Origin: Blastocladiella emersonii ATCC 22665 | Lineage: Eukaryota; Blastocladiomycota; Blastocladiomycetes; Blastocladiales; Blastocladiaceae | DNA length: 64,000 bases | Direction: 5' to 3' | Assembly (NCBI GenBank): GCA_025594325.1 | Contig: JANHCV010000008.1 | Location: 1,178,001-1,242,000 of the forward strand | Shown: positions 33,114 to 44,954 of the stretch, piece after piece | Numbering within the stretch: the stretch's first letter is position 1 | How the letters are laid out: the number at the start of each line of letters is the position of its first letter | The notes under the pieces: model-generated | What the model was told of the DNA's origin: nothing | The model's input: only the letters and a program-made list of their open reading frames with translations | Databases searched by the model: none | Program-made: the position numbers and the translations under genes

Positions 33114-33792
33114 TGCGTCGCGTTGCGGGTAGTTTGGGTTCTTTAGCTTCGTGGTATCGCGGGTCGCGAGGTTGTGGGGTGTGGAGAGCGGTGATCGGCT
33201 CGCGAAGAGAAGCGGCGGTGTTGCGGCTATTCCGCGTCACGTGAGCTATCCAGATGGCCTTGGTTAATCGCAGATGGGTCGAATGACCCTGATGATTAGC
33301 CACAATAGTCGTAGAGCTTATAGAGATGCTCTGACGACTCTAAAGGATATTTGCGCGTCTGAGGCGATGGAAGCACGCAACCGAACGCGCGACCCGCGTC
33401 ATGCGTGGCGTGCTCTCTTCCCCCACCTCGCAACCCTCCCCCCTCGCCTCGCCTCCTCTCGCGGGAAGGGACACCGACTCTGTGCAATGAATCTCGCGAC
33501 CGCAACGAAACGCGAGCGCGCTCCCACGCCGTGATCATGATGAGGGGACGGGGCGGCAACGCGGGCCCGCGGCGCGCCACTGCCGCGTGAGCGCTCTCCG
33601 CCGCTGCTGGCTGCTGACTGGCCGCCCACGCCGCTCGGCTCTCCGTCCGGCTATTCTCGACCTGCAGCCCTCGCATGCGCGTGTGCCCCGGGATTCGCGT
33701 CTGGAGGGGACGTGGGGGTTGTCGCGTTCCCCGCTCTCCTCCTCTCGCTTCCCACCACTTCATCGCTACCCTTGCACATCACCTACACGACC
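33114..33792. promoter_or_regulatory. Divergent intergenic region between bL31m and the MFS gene
   Basis: About 680 bp separate the two start codons. Pyrimidine-rich tracts lie just upstream of the MFS ATG. No clear TATA box was found. Confidence 0.35.
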
Positions 33793-35905
33793 ATGGCGTT
33801 GCCGTTCCCCGACGCCGCCGCCGCCGACCTCGACGCCGCGGCGCGCCAGCCGCTGCTCGCGCCGCATCCCGCCGACGACTCGCACTTCTACGCCAGCACC
33901 GCGACCACCGACCCCGAGCACTTCCCCGCCGACCCGGCGCGCCTCGAGCGCCGCCGCCGCCGCCGCATGGCGTACTGGTCGCTCGTCATCCCCTTCACCT
34001 TTGCCGTCGCCATGTCCATGATCTCGGCCCCGCAGTCGCAGTTCATCCTGCGCCTCATCTGCCGCGAGGAGTACGGCCGCGAGCTCTCGTCGACGGCCTT
34101 TGGCGGGTCGCTCGCCGACATCCCCGAGCCGCCCATGGAGTACTGCAAGCTGCCGAGCGTGCAGAAGACCATCACCATCACGTCGACGCTGCTCTCCATG
34201 TGCGCCACGCTGCCGACGCTTCTTGTGACGGCCGTGAATGGGCGGCTGTCCGACAATCCCGCCATCGGTACGCTCATTTCCTCGCTTGAACCCGCTCGAC
34301 GCTCACGTTTTTGCGAGAATAGGCCGCAAACCCTTCCTCCTCATCCCGCTGCTCGCCGAGTCCATCAACATCCTCGTCTTCACCACCGTCGCCACCCTCA
34401 ACCTGCCCTCGGCCTACCTCGCCCTCGGCTACTTTGTCATGGGCTGGTCCGGCGGTTTCTCGACTTTCATGATGGGTACGCCCTCCCTCCCCTCCCCACC
34501 CTCTCCGCTCACCACACTAACCCCTGCTCCCAAACCATAGCCTACTTTGCCTTCGTCTCCGAATCCGTCCCCGTCGCCCGCCGCACCTACCTCTTCACCC
34601 TCGTCGAGGGCGCCCTGCTGGCCGGCTTCACCGTCGGGCCCATCCTCATGTCGCTCATCGTGCGCGCCGCGCCGTCGCTCCCGCTCCTCGTCTTCGGCGT
34701 CGCCGCGGCCGTCGTCGTCGTCGCCCTCGCCCAGGTCCTGCTCATCGTCCAGCGCGCGCCGAGCAAGGCGTCCACGACCGCGACGGGTTCGCTCGTGTCG
34801 TCGTCATCGTCTGCGTCGACGCGCTCGCACTCGCCGTACTCGTCCGCCGCCGCCGCGCCGGTGCACCCATCCGCCGCTCCCGCCTCGGACACGACCTCGA
34901 CCACCTCCCTCCCCTCCGCCTCTTCCCTCCCCACCCGCGCCCGCGCCTCCCTCGCGCGGCAGCTCGCCGCCTTCACGATCCTGTACCAGCCCTACAACCG
35001 GACGCGCCTTCTCCTCGTCGCGTGCTCGTTCCTGATCGCCGCCGGCATGACGTCGCACGCCGTCGCCTTCATCCCCTACACGTACCGCAAGTTCGGGTGG
35101 ACCGCGAAGGAGGACGGCGTGTTCCAGTCGTTCAGCTTCCTGTGGAAGTTGGTCGCGATCGCGGGGTTCCTGCCGTTTGCGTACCGCCGGAACCGCGGGC
35201 GGAAGGTCGATGGGGAAGAGGGGGAGGAGGTGACGTTGCTCGCGGGGGAGGGCGGGGGTGTGGGGCGCAAGGCGGTAACGTCGAGTCTCGCGGCGCTCAA
35301 CGAGTTCGACGGCGACGAGGAGGATGATGCTGAAGATCTTTCGGCCGCGACGACGATCGGTGACGGTACGGCGGGTTCCTCGTCGTCGACGCCCGCGTCG
35401 CCCGACCGCACCGCCGCGCCCGCGCCCGCGGGGATCAAGCCCGGCTCGCCCATGGAAGCCCGTGTCGTCCGCGTCGGCTTCTTCGCGTACGTGCTCACGT
35501 TCCTCGGGTTCGCGTTCGCCACCGAGGGGTGGATGTTCATTCTCGGTACGCCCTTTCCTCCCCCGCCACTCTCTCCCTTCCCTCCGTTCTCCTCTCGCCC
35601 ATCCACTCACACTCCCAAATCGTGTAGCCGCGCCCTTCGACGCCATCGGCGTCCTTGCCATGCCGCTGATGCGCAGCCTGCTGACGCAGACCGTCGCGCC
35701 CGAGCACCAGGGCACGCTGCTCGGCGTCAACTCGACCGTCGGGTCGCTCGCGTCGATCGTCGCGCCGCTCGCGTTCACCGCCGTGTACGCGCAGACGGTC
35801 GGGTGGATGGACGGCGCCGTGTACCTGGCCGGGGCCGGGTGCTGGGCTGCTGCGTTTGGGTTGTCGTTGTTCACGCAGCGCAAGGATATTCGGCCGATCG
35901 ATTGA
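33793..35905 (+). CDS. Major facilitator superfamily transporter
   Basis: Exons are 33793-34267, 34323-34475, 34541-35545 and 35628-35905. Introns are 55, 65 and 82 nt, all starting GTACGC, all phase 1. The product is 636 aa. The start is the ACCATGG at 33793. After a roughly 60-residue cytoplasmic N terminus there are two bundles of about six helices. The MFS signature between helices 2 and 3 (GRLSDNPAIGRKP) is split by the first intron. A long cytoplasmic loop rich in Ser/Thr, and another acidic loop in the second half, are characteristic of fungal members. The overall pattern resembles the proton-coupled folate transporter (SLC46)/TetA-like group, but the substrate cannot be inferred. No frame damage. 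Confidence 0.85.
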
Positions 35906-37053
35906 GGGGTAGGAAGAAGGGTGTGTGTACAGTCAAACAAAGTTTTGGTCACCTTTTTTGGGATGCAGTCGTGGAACGTGATGGAGCAAAGGGGTCGTGT
36001 CACGAGAGAATGAGAGGACGGCCGGCCGACGAACGCAGCAGCGAGGTGCGACACAGACAAGCGAGAGAGCCGAAGTGACTTGACTGCGGCCGGCACATCC
36101 GCGATCCAGGTGGAGAGACGCAAGTTTCAGCCGATGCGCGGTGGACGAGAGTGGCTGAGCGACGACGCGTTGCGCCACACATGCTTCAACGCGTCTCTCG
36201 CCATCCCGCTCGCCCAGAAAAAAAAACTCGGACAGGCTCGATGCGCCGCACGAGGGCAGGGTCAAGAGGTTTTTACGACTTGGGCTTAGTTTTGTATACA
36301 AGTGTCACATGACGTGTGGTCCGACCGGCTCCTGCGAAGCCGGCGGCGGGCACGGCCGTTGGCGTGTTCGGTTCCCGGCACGTCCAACGTCCTGCTTGAC
36401 AAAGAATCGCGCGACATGTACCTTTTATACCCGCGCACTTGCGTGAAAGTGGATTTATGAGTACTGGATTTCTTTCAGTAAGAGTTGGTCCTTGGCTAGT
36501 CCACGAGCCATGGTTTTTTCTTGCACTCTCGGAGCGCGAAACGATTGACACATGTCCTGACTGGGTCCGTAACAGCGAGGGCAGAGCCCCGAATTCGCTC
36601 CACGATTCGACTAGATTTAGCGCGTTTGGATGATGACCTCGCACTCGCGAGTTTGAAAACTGAGCGCTTTGCGGGAATGTCGCCGAACCCTGAGCCGCGT
36701 TGCGCCACTCACATGACCTCGACGCGTCGATAAATTGGCTAATTCTTTCACGAATCGATGTTGTCCGGAGAGAAAACAAGAGTCAATGAACTGCATTAGT
36801 AGTTTGTGGAAGCGCTCTGGGCTAGGAGCGCTGGGTCGTGGCCGGTGCTTCGTAGAGAAACCGATTCCGCGCTTGGCGTGCGCGGTGCCGAAGCTCCGTC
36901 CAAGTTGAACATGACTCGCTCCCTCCTGACATCAAACTGCGCGACGCGGATTTCAGTCGAACTCGGCAGGCATAGCTGCGTTTCGGCGTTATGGCGCGAG
37001 CGGGCCGGGGTCATTCGAGCCGTTGCGCCAGCGTTTCGATTTGCTCCTAACTT
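35906..37053. other. Intergenic, no gene supported
   Basis: Contains an ACGCGT palindrome near 36722. No frame has family resemblance. Confidence 0.45.
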
Positions 37054-38085
37054 TTAAAGCTGTTGGAAGTCAACCCGAGCTTCGCTATGAGTCGCGGACG
37101 CGGCATGCGACTGAGTCTGCGCGGTCAGGACAAATGCGACAAACCTGATTGCACGACCATCCCGATGGTAATCGAGTAGCTTGTTGGCATAGGTGCGAAG
37201 GGTCTCGGATCTCCGGTCGGGAAACGCCGCAAGCGCGAGGGCCACGAGGCCCTCACATTTGTAATGGGCGAGACCGTGGAATTTTTCGCGAAGCATTCCT
37301 AAGGCTCGAGGAGGTCGACGTTGAATAGGTTGATGGCAAAGTAAGCGAGACGACGAGCAAAGGTATCGTCTCGCCGAGGTGGAATGCTTTCACGAGATCG
37401 CCGAGCACAAGAAAGTCCTGGTGCTCGATCAAGTCCGCGTCGATCTCGATCCAGAGTAAGCCCGGAGCGTGTTTCTGCGTGTCCTTGAGAACTTGACCAA
37501 AGATTCCGCACGAGTCGGTGAAAAGTGCGGCGACGAGAACGACAACTTGGGAATACATTGGGCACTCGCGGTACGACGCGACGCCAGCTCGTTTTGGGCC
37601 AGTGAGGGGAGCTTCGAGCCGGGACTCAAGCCAAGCGTGGATGGCCGACGTCAGCTTTGCAGGGTCGCCTTCGCATCGATCCACGTCCGATTTCATGAGG
37701 CGGAGAAGCAGGGCTGAAATGTCCGCGAGGGGAAGCGCGCTGGACACGGGCAAGAAGCACCGATGCTCTGCTGGAGTGCTGCGAAGGAGTGTGTTGATAA
37801 GCGCGGTGAGGTCAATGCGGATGAGGTCAAAATTGAACCTTTCGACTTTGCGTTCCTTGACGACCGAGGATGGCAGTTGCAGTTCGAAGGCACGATAAAA
37901 CCAGACTTGCTTGACGGCTTTGCCGGACGCGAGCTCGAACATTTCCCGCGAGGCCACCGGGGCGCGAGGCAGCGCAAGCTGGAGGATGTGGGCTCATGGC
38001 TCAGCCGGAACTGGCTGGGATCGAGCAGGCTGGCCGCGTGCGGTTGCGGCAAATCATAAGTGTTCAGCTTCATTGTGCGCTCCAT
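37054..38085 (-). pseudogene. Decayed copy of the F-box-like tandem family
   Basis: It starts at ATG 38085 (MERTMKL). The frame shifts into a segment clearly related to 38411-40674: MFELASGKAV, FELQLPSSVVKER, a YRECPMYSQVVVLVAA block and HAPGLLWIEID. Near 37380 the frame shifts again (AYFAINLFNVDLLEP) and hits a stop. About 190 residues of the family are missing. The sequence then resumes with HYKCEGLVALALAAFPDRR and ends at 37054. At least two frame breaks and an internal deletion make it non-functional. Confidence 0.7.
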
Positions 38086-38410
38086 GGTAGCCGTTCGATT
38101 GAGCAAAACGGGAGCGAGATCGCGTCGCGACGCGTTTGGCCTTCGTGGCGCTGCTCACGTGGCACAAACGTGTGGCGTAACACGTCACTCGGGATCGGTT
38201 CACCGGAGCATGAGCACGCAGCTCACAAAAATGACCGCCCAAAGCTATCGTCGTCGCATCATTCACACATAGCATGACCATTCGCAGGAGCATCCCGGCC
38301 ATGGCGAGCTACGCCGCCTCGCCGCTTCAGAGCCCGTCGCTTGTCAAGTCACTCGTTGCCAGACAAAAACCTGCAGATGTTTTAATAAATTGCTCGCAGA
38401 AACGGCCCCA

Positions 38411-40674
38411 CTACTTGAGACGAGCGAGCAACTCAGTCACCTCCTTGACACGTTCCATCTGGGCCCACGCCCGCGGCGCAATGCGCTTGAACTCCGCCAC
38501 GAGTTCGCGATGCTCCGAGTGGTAGTCGGTGCAATCGAGGAACTCGGGCAGGATCCAGTCGACCGAGCTCGCCTTGTCAAGCGCGCCGTCAGGAACAAGT
38601 GACCAAAACCAGACGGGATACACCAGGGTGGTCGGCGCGACGTCCTGAATCGCGTAAAGCACAGCGGCAAGGTCGACCCGAACGAGCAGCTGCAAGAGGG
38701 TGCGAGTTGGCGGGACCTCGGCGCCGTGCGACCAGCAAGCGGGAGGCAAGGGAGGGTCGCTGTCGAACCGCATGTGCACAAGGTAGAACACGGTTTGCTT
38801 GGCCGGTTCCGTGATGAGCTGAAGAGCGTACGGCGCGCGGCGCAGGAGGACAGCGGTTGCTTCCACGTACAACGGCAGCGGCTGACGATGGCATCGCGTG
38901 CAAGCATGCTTGCCGTTTCCAAGCGGGGATGGCATGACGCGCTCCAGGTACGCGGTCTGCGCGATGAGAATGGCGCTGAGGCACAAGGACGTGGTGCCCG
39001 ACTTGTCGAAAATGGCCAGCGCAGTTGCAGAGTAGTCGGGGTCGAGAAGCGCGTCCACGAGCGGCCACGCGATGAATGGGGTCGCTTGAGCCGGATCCAT
39101 GGAAAGAATCGTGGTAGCAAGCAGAACCGAGGCGCGAAGCGGACCCCCGCTACGCATGTCAAACGACCCAAACACGACCGGTCTGCCGTCCTTGTGATAT
39201 GTGAGCACGAGTTTGGCGTAGGCCTTGAGCATGTTCGTCTTGCGGTTCGGGAAGGACGCAAGGGCAAGGTTCAAAAGGTTCTCGCAACTGATATTGTCAT
39301 GGTCGCCAGTTTTGTTCAGGATGCCGTGGTAAGCTACACGTGGGCGGCAGAAGGTTAGGGTACTTAGACCAGAAATTTTTGGGCACCTTTTAAGCACGCA
39401 CCAGAAAACATGGCTGCGCGAACGGCATCCTCGTCGAGGTGTTTCATGGCTTCGGCGAGGACTCGCTCGCAAGGGAGGTTGAGTTGCGAAACCTGCGTGT
39501 AGAGGAACAGGTCGCGCCAGAGCAGATCGCGTGTCAAGCCGTGAGTAGCAAGAACCCTGCAAATTTCCATGTCAGGAGAAGTATGCTTGATGGCCCAGAT
39601 GTACAGTTGCACGACCCTGTCCCTAGGAAATCCGTCAAGAACTCGCGAAGCATGCGTCATAAGTGCGCTGGCGAGGAAGCAGGGCGGAGCGCGGCGCTCG
39701 TCCATGAGAATTTCGGCCAGCGAAAGCGGGCTCGGCTTCCAATTATGGTCGAGTAGCCATTCGAGCGTTCGCCGCTTGCGCTCGCGTGAGGCGGAATCGT
39801 CAGGGTCGAACAAGAACGAGAAGAAAAGGTTCTTGTGGAACCCAAGAAAAGAGAGAACCGGAGCGGTGGTCAGTCCGAACTGCGGCTCGAGCATGATCTT
39901 GAGCAAGTCCACCTCGAAGAGAATGATCGCGAAGAAGGCGAGCCCGGCTAGCAGGGTCTGCTTTTGGCCATGCTGGAACGATTTGTAGAGCTCGCCAAGG
40001 ACCGCAAAGTCTCGCGATTCGAGAAGCTGGCCCTCAATGTAGATCCCAAGCAGGCCTGGCGCGTGCGTCAACATATCTTCGAGAACCTGCCGAAAGATCG
40101 AGCACGAGCCGGTCATGAAAGCGGCGACGAGAAGGACGATTTGGGAGTACATGGGGACCTCGCGGTACGACGGGACAGGGGCAGGGTCTTGACCGGCGAC
40201 GCTCGATTGAGCATTGATACATTGCGCGATAGCGGTTGAAATCTTGGAGGAGTCGCCGCGGCAACGGGCGATGGCCGGCTGCATGCGCTTGAGCAGGAGA
40301 GTGGAAACTTGGGGAAACGGGACCGCCAGGAGTGCCGGCTCAAAGCACATCGACTGGCCTGTAGCGTTCGTTGAAAGCGTATTGAGGAAAGCGCCAAGGT
40401 CGATCCGCGCATGACCAAGCTCGTCACGCTCAGCGTCGCGCTCCTTGAGCACCGCGGACGGGAGCTGCATCTCGAACGAGCGAAGAGTCCAAAGTCGCCC
40501 CAAGGCACGGTCAGAAACAACGTCAAACATGCGCCGCGCGGCCGTCGGGACGCGAGGCGAGGCAAGTTTGAGGACGTGAATCCAGAGCTCGGTCGGAAGG
40601 TCGCCAAACTTCAGCTCACCATCGGGCACACTTTGCAGCAAGCTTGAGGTCTCCATTTGCGTTGCATGGTTCAT
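38411..40674 (-). CDS. F-box-like protein of an expanded family, intact
   Basis: Exon 1 is 40674-39402, the intron is 39401-39334 (68 nt, GTGCGT...GTGTAG, phase 1), and exon 2 is 39333-38411. The product is 731 aa. The N terminus holds an F-box-like motif (FGDLPTELWIHVLKLASPRV then RMFDVVSD). The rest is helical with no named domain. A short CTRCH motif sits in the second exon. Related copies flank it on the same strand (37054-38085 and 44955-47216) and are both dead, so this is the surviving member of a tandem array. F-box proteins usually recruit substrates to SCF ubiquitin ligases. This role is inferred from the N-terminal motif only. Confidence 0.7.
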
Positions 40675-40959
40675 AGTGGGCGCTCGTTGGGATGAGTGGA
40701 CGCCCCGGCTCCGCGAAGTGCGAGGGAATCGGGTGTGGCGCCACCGCATCCCGTGATTTCCTCGTGGGAAATGCGAGACGCGAGACACCCGTCGCGTCGA
40801 CGCGTTTGCTTCACAAGTTGCTCGCGCAGCGGGAACGCCCGCTGAAAGGTGGCCGAACAATCAATTATGATGTATCAACTCTTTGGAACTGGAAAATACG
40901 ATACTAATATAAACTGGGCAACGTGCTCCGCTGGGGTTGGAATTCTAGGCGCGCGCGCG

Positions 40960-41160
40960 CATCGCCGAAACGGCTCCCAGCTTGAGGGGCCTGGCGTCAC
41001 GCCTGACGTCAGGTCCGACGCGTGGGTCGCGACGCGACGGCTGACGCCAGGGTCAAAATGATTTTCATCAGGTCTGGCGTCAGACCACGCAGAAATCGTC
41101 GCGTCAGCCGTGACGCCAGGCCTGACGCAACGGTTGATGCGAGGGTCGGTGCCTGGTTCG
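40960..41160 (+). repeat. Left terminal and subterminal repeat of element B
   Basis: The 14-bp terminus is followed by about six CTGGCGTCA/TGACGCCAG motifs in alternating orientation. Confidence 0.7.
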
Positions 41161-41239
41161 CGCCACGCTTCCGGATTGCTCACGTGCTCACCCTGATAGG
41201 CATTCCGATAGACCGATTCGAATAATAGCTCTGTATTAA

Positions 41240-42350
41240 TCATGATACGCCGCTGCTCGCGGCCGCCACCGCGCCCATCCGGCGCTCGCGGCCCGAGCTC
41301 TTCCGCGGCCGCCGTCGCCGCCACTCCTTGATGCGCGGGAACGAGTGCTTGAGCTCGGTCTCGATGCCGCCGACCCGTGGCCGCCCGCCCACCTTCGACG
41401 TGGCAGTCGATCTTGAGCGGACCGAGCGGGCGCGCTTGATGGCCACGCGGAGGCTGGCGCCCTTGATCTCCTTGAGCGACGTGATCTCGCACTTGGCGTC
41501 GGCGATGGCCACGGTCACCGACCGTCGCAGCGAGTCGGGCTTGGACTTGTGCGCCGCTGACTGTCGTTGCCCTGGTGCGGATGGGCTCAAGGTCAGCGAC
41601 GCGGAGAGAGAGAGAGGGGCGGTGCGCGCGAGACGTACCGCGTGGTCCTCGTAGCCGAGGGCGACTTGTCCTTGCACTGCAGCGAGTCGAGGACCTTGGT
41701 CTTGTCGATGTTGGCGCCAGCAAGCTGCCGCTTGATCTGCAGTGAGGCGCTTACGTGCGTGTTAGCGAGGGGCTCGAAGCGCGCATCTTAGGCCGCGGAC
41801 CAGGTCGAGAACGCACCGTGATCGAGCATATCCTGGATCTCGCTGTACTCGACCTCGAACACCTTGGCGGGTGCGAGGAAGTCGATGGCCATGGTCGGGG
41901 CCGTGGTTGACGTTGCCCGAGGTCTTGACGGCCGTCGCGGACGCGTCCTTGGTGACCATGGCGGTACAGTCCGTGATCGAGTCGAGCTTGGCCTCGCCGA
42001 CGCCTTGGGCACGCGGACGACGGCGCCCACGAGTGCCGACACCCGCAGCAAGTGAGAAAGCGTACCGCATCGCCAAGCAGCTTGGCGGCCTTGATCACGG
42101 CGACGTGGTCGCGGTGTTGCCACACGGCCGATGGCGGGTCAGAACCCGGGTCGCACCGTAGCCGCGGCGATACACGCGCACGCCTTGTCGAACGCGGCCG
42201 TGCACGCGCTTGGTGAGGCCCTTGTCGAACAACTTGGTCGAAGCAGGTGCTCGGCCTTGCGCGCGTCACTGAGGCGGTCGATCGTGTCGGACGAGACGCG
42301 CTTGGCGCGGGTTAGCACGAGCGCTCGGTGGGCGGAGATCTGGACGAGTG
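41240..42350 (-). pseudogene. Degenerate minus-strand gene of element B
   Basis: Discontinuous coding-like segments read toward 41240. They include HVAVIKAAKLLGDA, a KDASATAVKTSGNV block and, in a shifted frame, FLAPAKVFEVEYSEIQDML followed by a stop. QIKRQLAGANIDKTKVLDSL comes next. A probable intron (GTACGTCTCG...CGACAG, about 41559-41638) leads to a last segment with SVTVAIADAKCEITSLKEI and a basic C terminus. I do not recognise it. It sits where element A has its transposase, but no clear homology was found. Confidence 0.35.
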
Positions 42351-42989
42351 AGGTGACGAAGGGGACGGGTCAGCGTGGTTCGAACGACGTGTCCAAGGCG
42401 GCGAGTGATAAGGGGGTGATGACAGGCGGAACCGAGCCTATCCGCCGCGGAGGACGATCGGCAGCAGTCCCGCGCGTGGCGAGGGCGAAGAGTTTCGAGG
42501 GGAGGGGAGGGAGTGGGGAGAATGAGTCGACGGAAAATGCGCGCTCGCGGCGACTCAGCACGACGCGGATGCACCGCCGCGGCGACGCACGCTTCCTTGG
42601 TGGCCCCGAGCACGTCGTGGGGGTCGGTCCGTCGTCTTAGGCGAGCGTGGAGGCCGCGGACACGACTCGGACACGGCGAGCGACGCGGCGAAGCTGGCCT
42701 CACGACGCGGGCGCCGCCATGGCCGACGCGGTGCGGGCAACGTACGGGCGGGGCTGCGTGCGAGTCGCAAGAGCAGAGTGTGTCGATTGCATGGTGGTGG
42801 GTGGGGTCGGGCGGGGACTTGGCGGGTCGGCGGGAGCGGCAGCCATCCGCGCCCAACGCGCGCGCTGAAGAAGGATCGGCGAAGGGCGGAAGCGTCACGT
42901 GGCGTGACCTTCGCGTCCTTCGCCTCCCTCACCGCTCGACGCACCATGTAACTCCACTCAATGACTCTATGTAACCGACCTGTAATGTC

Positions 42990-44475
42990 GAGCTCTACCT
43001 CTTGCTATGCCTGGAACGGTCAAATCCGTGTGTCTGCGCTCACACTGCCCCAATCTCGCCGTCGGAACTCGTCAAGTTCAAAGTTCTCACGCTCTATGAG
43101 CTCCACTGCACTCTGCTCCGCGGATCAGCGCCGAGTGACTGGTCGCTCGCGTACGCGGCACCGGTCCTCGGTCGGTTTGACCTGGCCGCTCGCTGCGTGT
43201 ATGTGTGCCCCGCGCGCTACAACAACTACGCACGCCCAAGCACCGCTGCCTGAGCAAACACGTTGATATCATCAAGCGCTTTGGTCCCAACACGATCCTG
43301 TCGACCGAGGCGACGGAGCGCTCGCACAAGTTCAACGCCTAGATCGCGGCCAAGCTCACAAACCACACGGCGACCTCGTCCGAGCAGCTTTTTTCGCGCG
43401 CGGCCTCGTGCGTGGCCCTGCAGGCGATCGTGCGAGCGCGCTCGTGAGGGAGTGTGACCCCGCGATACAGAATCGCTGACTCTCGCGCGCCGTGGAGCAT
43501 CACTAACGCTCGCGTCGTCACTATCGCATCACAGGAATACGAGGGCATGGACGAGGTCTTCAAGTACCTGGCCGACGTGCGCCTGACCACGCTCAAGGCG
43601 ACAACGTCTGACCGCATCAAGTTTGATCCCGGGCGCGAGGTACACTTCTCGTTCGGCACGACCGCGAGCTCGAGCGTGGACCAGCTCTCGACTCAGATCC
43701 CGTTCCTTGCCCAGATCCTCCACGGTTACCTGGCCGAGGATGCTGGACTCTCGGCGCATCACGCGGCCGACGACCCGCTGCTGGGCCCTGACGACGGCAA
43801 GGTACCCGCGTGCGCGCGATCTGCATCAAATTGACGAAGAACTGACGCTTCCCGGCTCGCGATGCGTGTAGTTCCTCATGTCCAAGGCAATCTCGTTCGA
43901 GGCCTTCTCGCTCGGCAGGTTCCGCAACAAGCAGATTACGGGCAAGTGCGAGTTCCCAACCCGCGGCAAGTCGCACGCGGACTGGGTCATGGTCCGCTGC
44001 TTGCTGAGCTCGCACCGAACGATTCGGTCGCTGACATCTGCTATTATCTCGCGTACGGTAGTATCTCACGTCGGACAAGAAGTACCGCGTTGGGAGGCTG
44101 GCCGCCGCGCTGCACTTCACGCACAACGGCACCGAGCACGACGTGGCCATCGTCGAGCAGTTCCGCGTCCAGAACGACGCGCCGGGCGGCAACATGACGT
44201 ACAAGGACATTCCCGTACAGGCGCTCGCCCTGCATCCAGCAGAGCCGGGTATGGGCCTCGGTCGGTATCACGCCGTGGGCGTGGCGGCCTTCCAGACGTT
44301 CGTTCACGTCGTGCCTAACTACGATCGGCCCGCGGCGCCGACGACCGCAGGCGCAGCCAACTTCAAGCTCGACAGCGAGTACCGGGAGTGGCTGCTCAAC
44401 CCGTTCGACTGCGCGGGGTCGGCCGCGCTCATGGCGTACCTGTGGGAGCGCGACCTGCTCGAGGTGGTGGTGTAG
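42990..44475 (+). pseudogene. C-terminal part of a Plavaka/KDZ-like transposase
   Basis: The frame reads FKVLTLYELHCTLLRG, then crosses a roughly 49-nt intron ending at about 43235 to CLSKHVDIIKRFGPNTILST and ERSHKFNA. There TAG interrupts what was probably a Gln codon (about 43340), and it continues as IAAKLTNHTATSSEQLF. Further introns end before EYEGMDEVF (near 43531) and FLMSKAISF (near 43872). The last part (TSDKKYRVGRLAAALHF to the stop at 44473-44475) is uninterrupted. The order His-x3-His, RFG, ST, Glu-x-x-His-Lys and TN matches the element A protein (NHI, RRFG, SST, ELQHK, TN). The nonsense codon and missing N terminus make it inactive. Confidence 0.55.
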
Positions 44476-44769
44476 GGGACCCGATCGGGTCCCGCGGCTG
44501 CGGCGCGTAGCGAGCGCCGTCCCTTGCAGAACTAGCAACGAGAACGAGCTGCGGCGCGTGGCGTGCGCCGCTGGTCGAAATACATGCCCTCGTTCTCTCA
44601 ACTACTGCGGCGGTGGCTTTGCGCGTGTTTCGCGCCCGCGAACGACCCTTCCTCGAGGTCTGACGACGAGTTGGAGCGCAAAACCTCACTTAGTCGCGTC
44701 ACCGTCTCTAGTAGTCGCTCATAAACAAGTTGCACCAAGTTGGAGAAGAGTAGGATTCATGGTTCGTGG

Positions 44770-44954
44770 TCGGGGTATACGTGGCGGAGAGCCGGGACTC
44801 TCGCGTTGCGAACCGGACCCCCACGCGTCAGACCTGGCGTCAGGTCCGGTCGAGGCTGACGCCAGCCCCGACGTGAGTTTGGCTGGGACCGCCGCCGACC
44901 TGGCGTCAGGGGTCTGGCGTCAGCCCTCGCGTCGCCAGGACCGTTTCGGCGATG
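44770..44954 (-). repeat. Right terminal and subterminal repeat of element B
   Basis: It mirrors the left end: CTGGCGTCAG motifs in both orientations, the CCCACGCGTC block near 44820 and the 14-bp terminus at 44941-44954. Confidence 0.7.

Larger units (their letters stand above)
40960..44954. mobile_element. Transposon B, 4.0 kb, CATCGC-type termini
   Basis: Inverted ends: CATCGCCGAAACGG at 40960-40973 and its complement at 44941-44954, flanked on both sides by CG (40958-40959 and 44955-44956), read as a 2-bp target duplication. Inside each end lie multiple copies of CTGGCGTCAG/TGACGCCAG and a shared GACGCGTGGG block. It contains remnants of a minus-strand gene and a plus-strand transposase C terminus related to that of element A. 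It is inserted close to the 3' end of the F-box-like pseudogene that starts at 47216. Confidence 0.75.

Noticed and set aside
34804-36123. A 439-codon minus-strand frame over the MFS gene
   Set aside because: It overlaps transporter exons and introns. Composition artefact.
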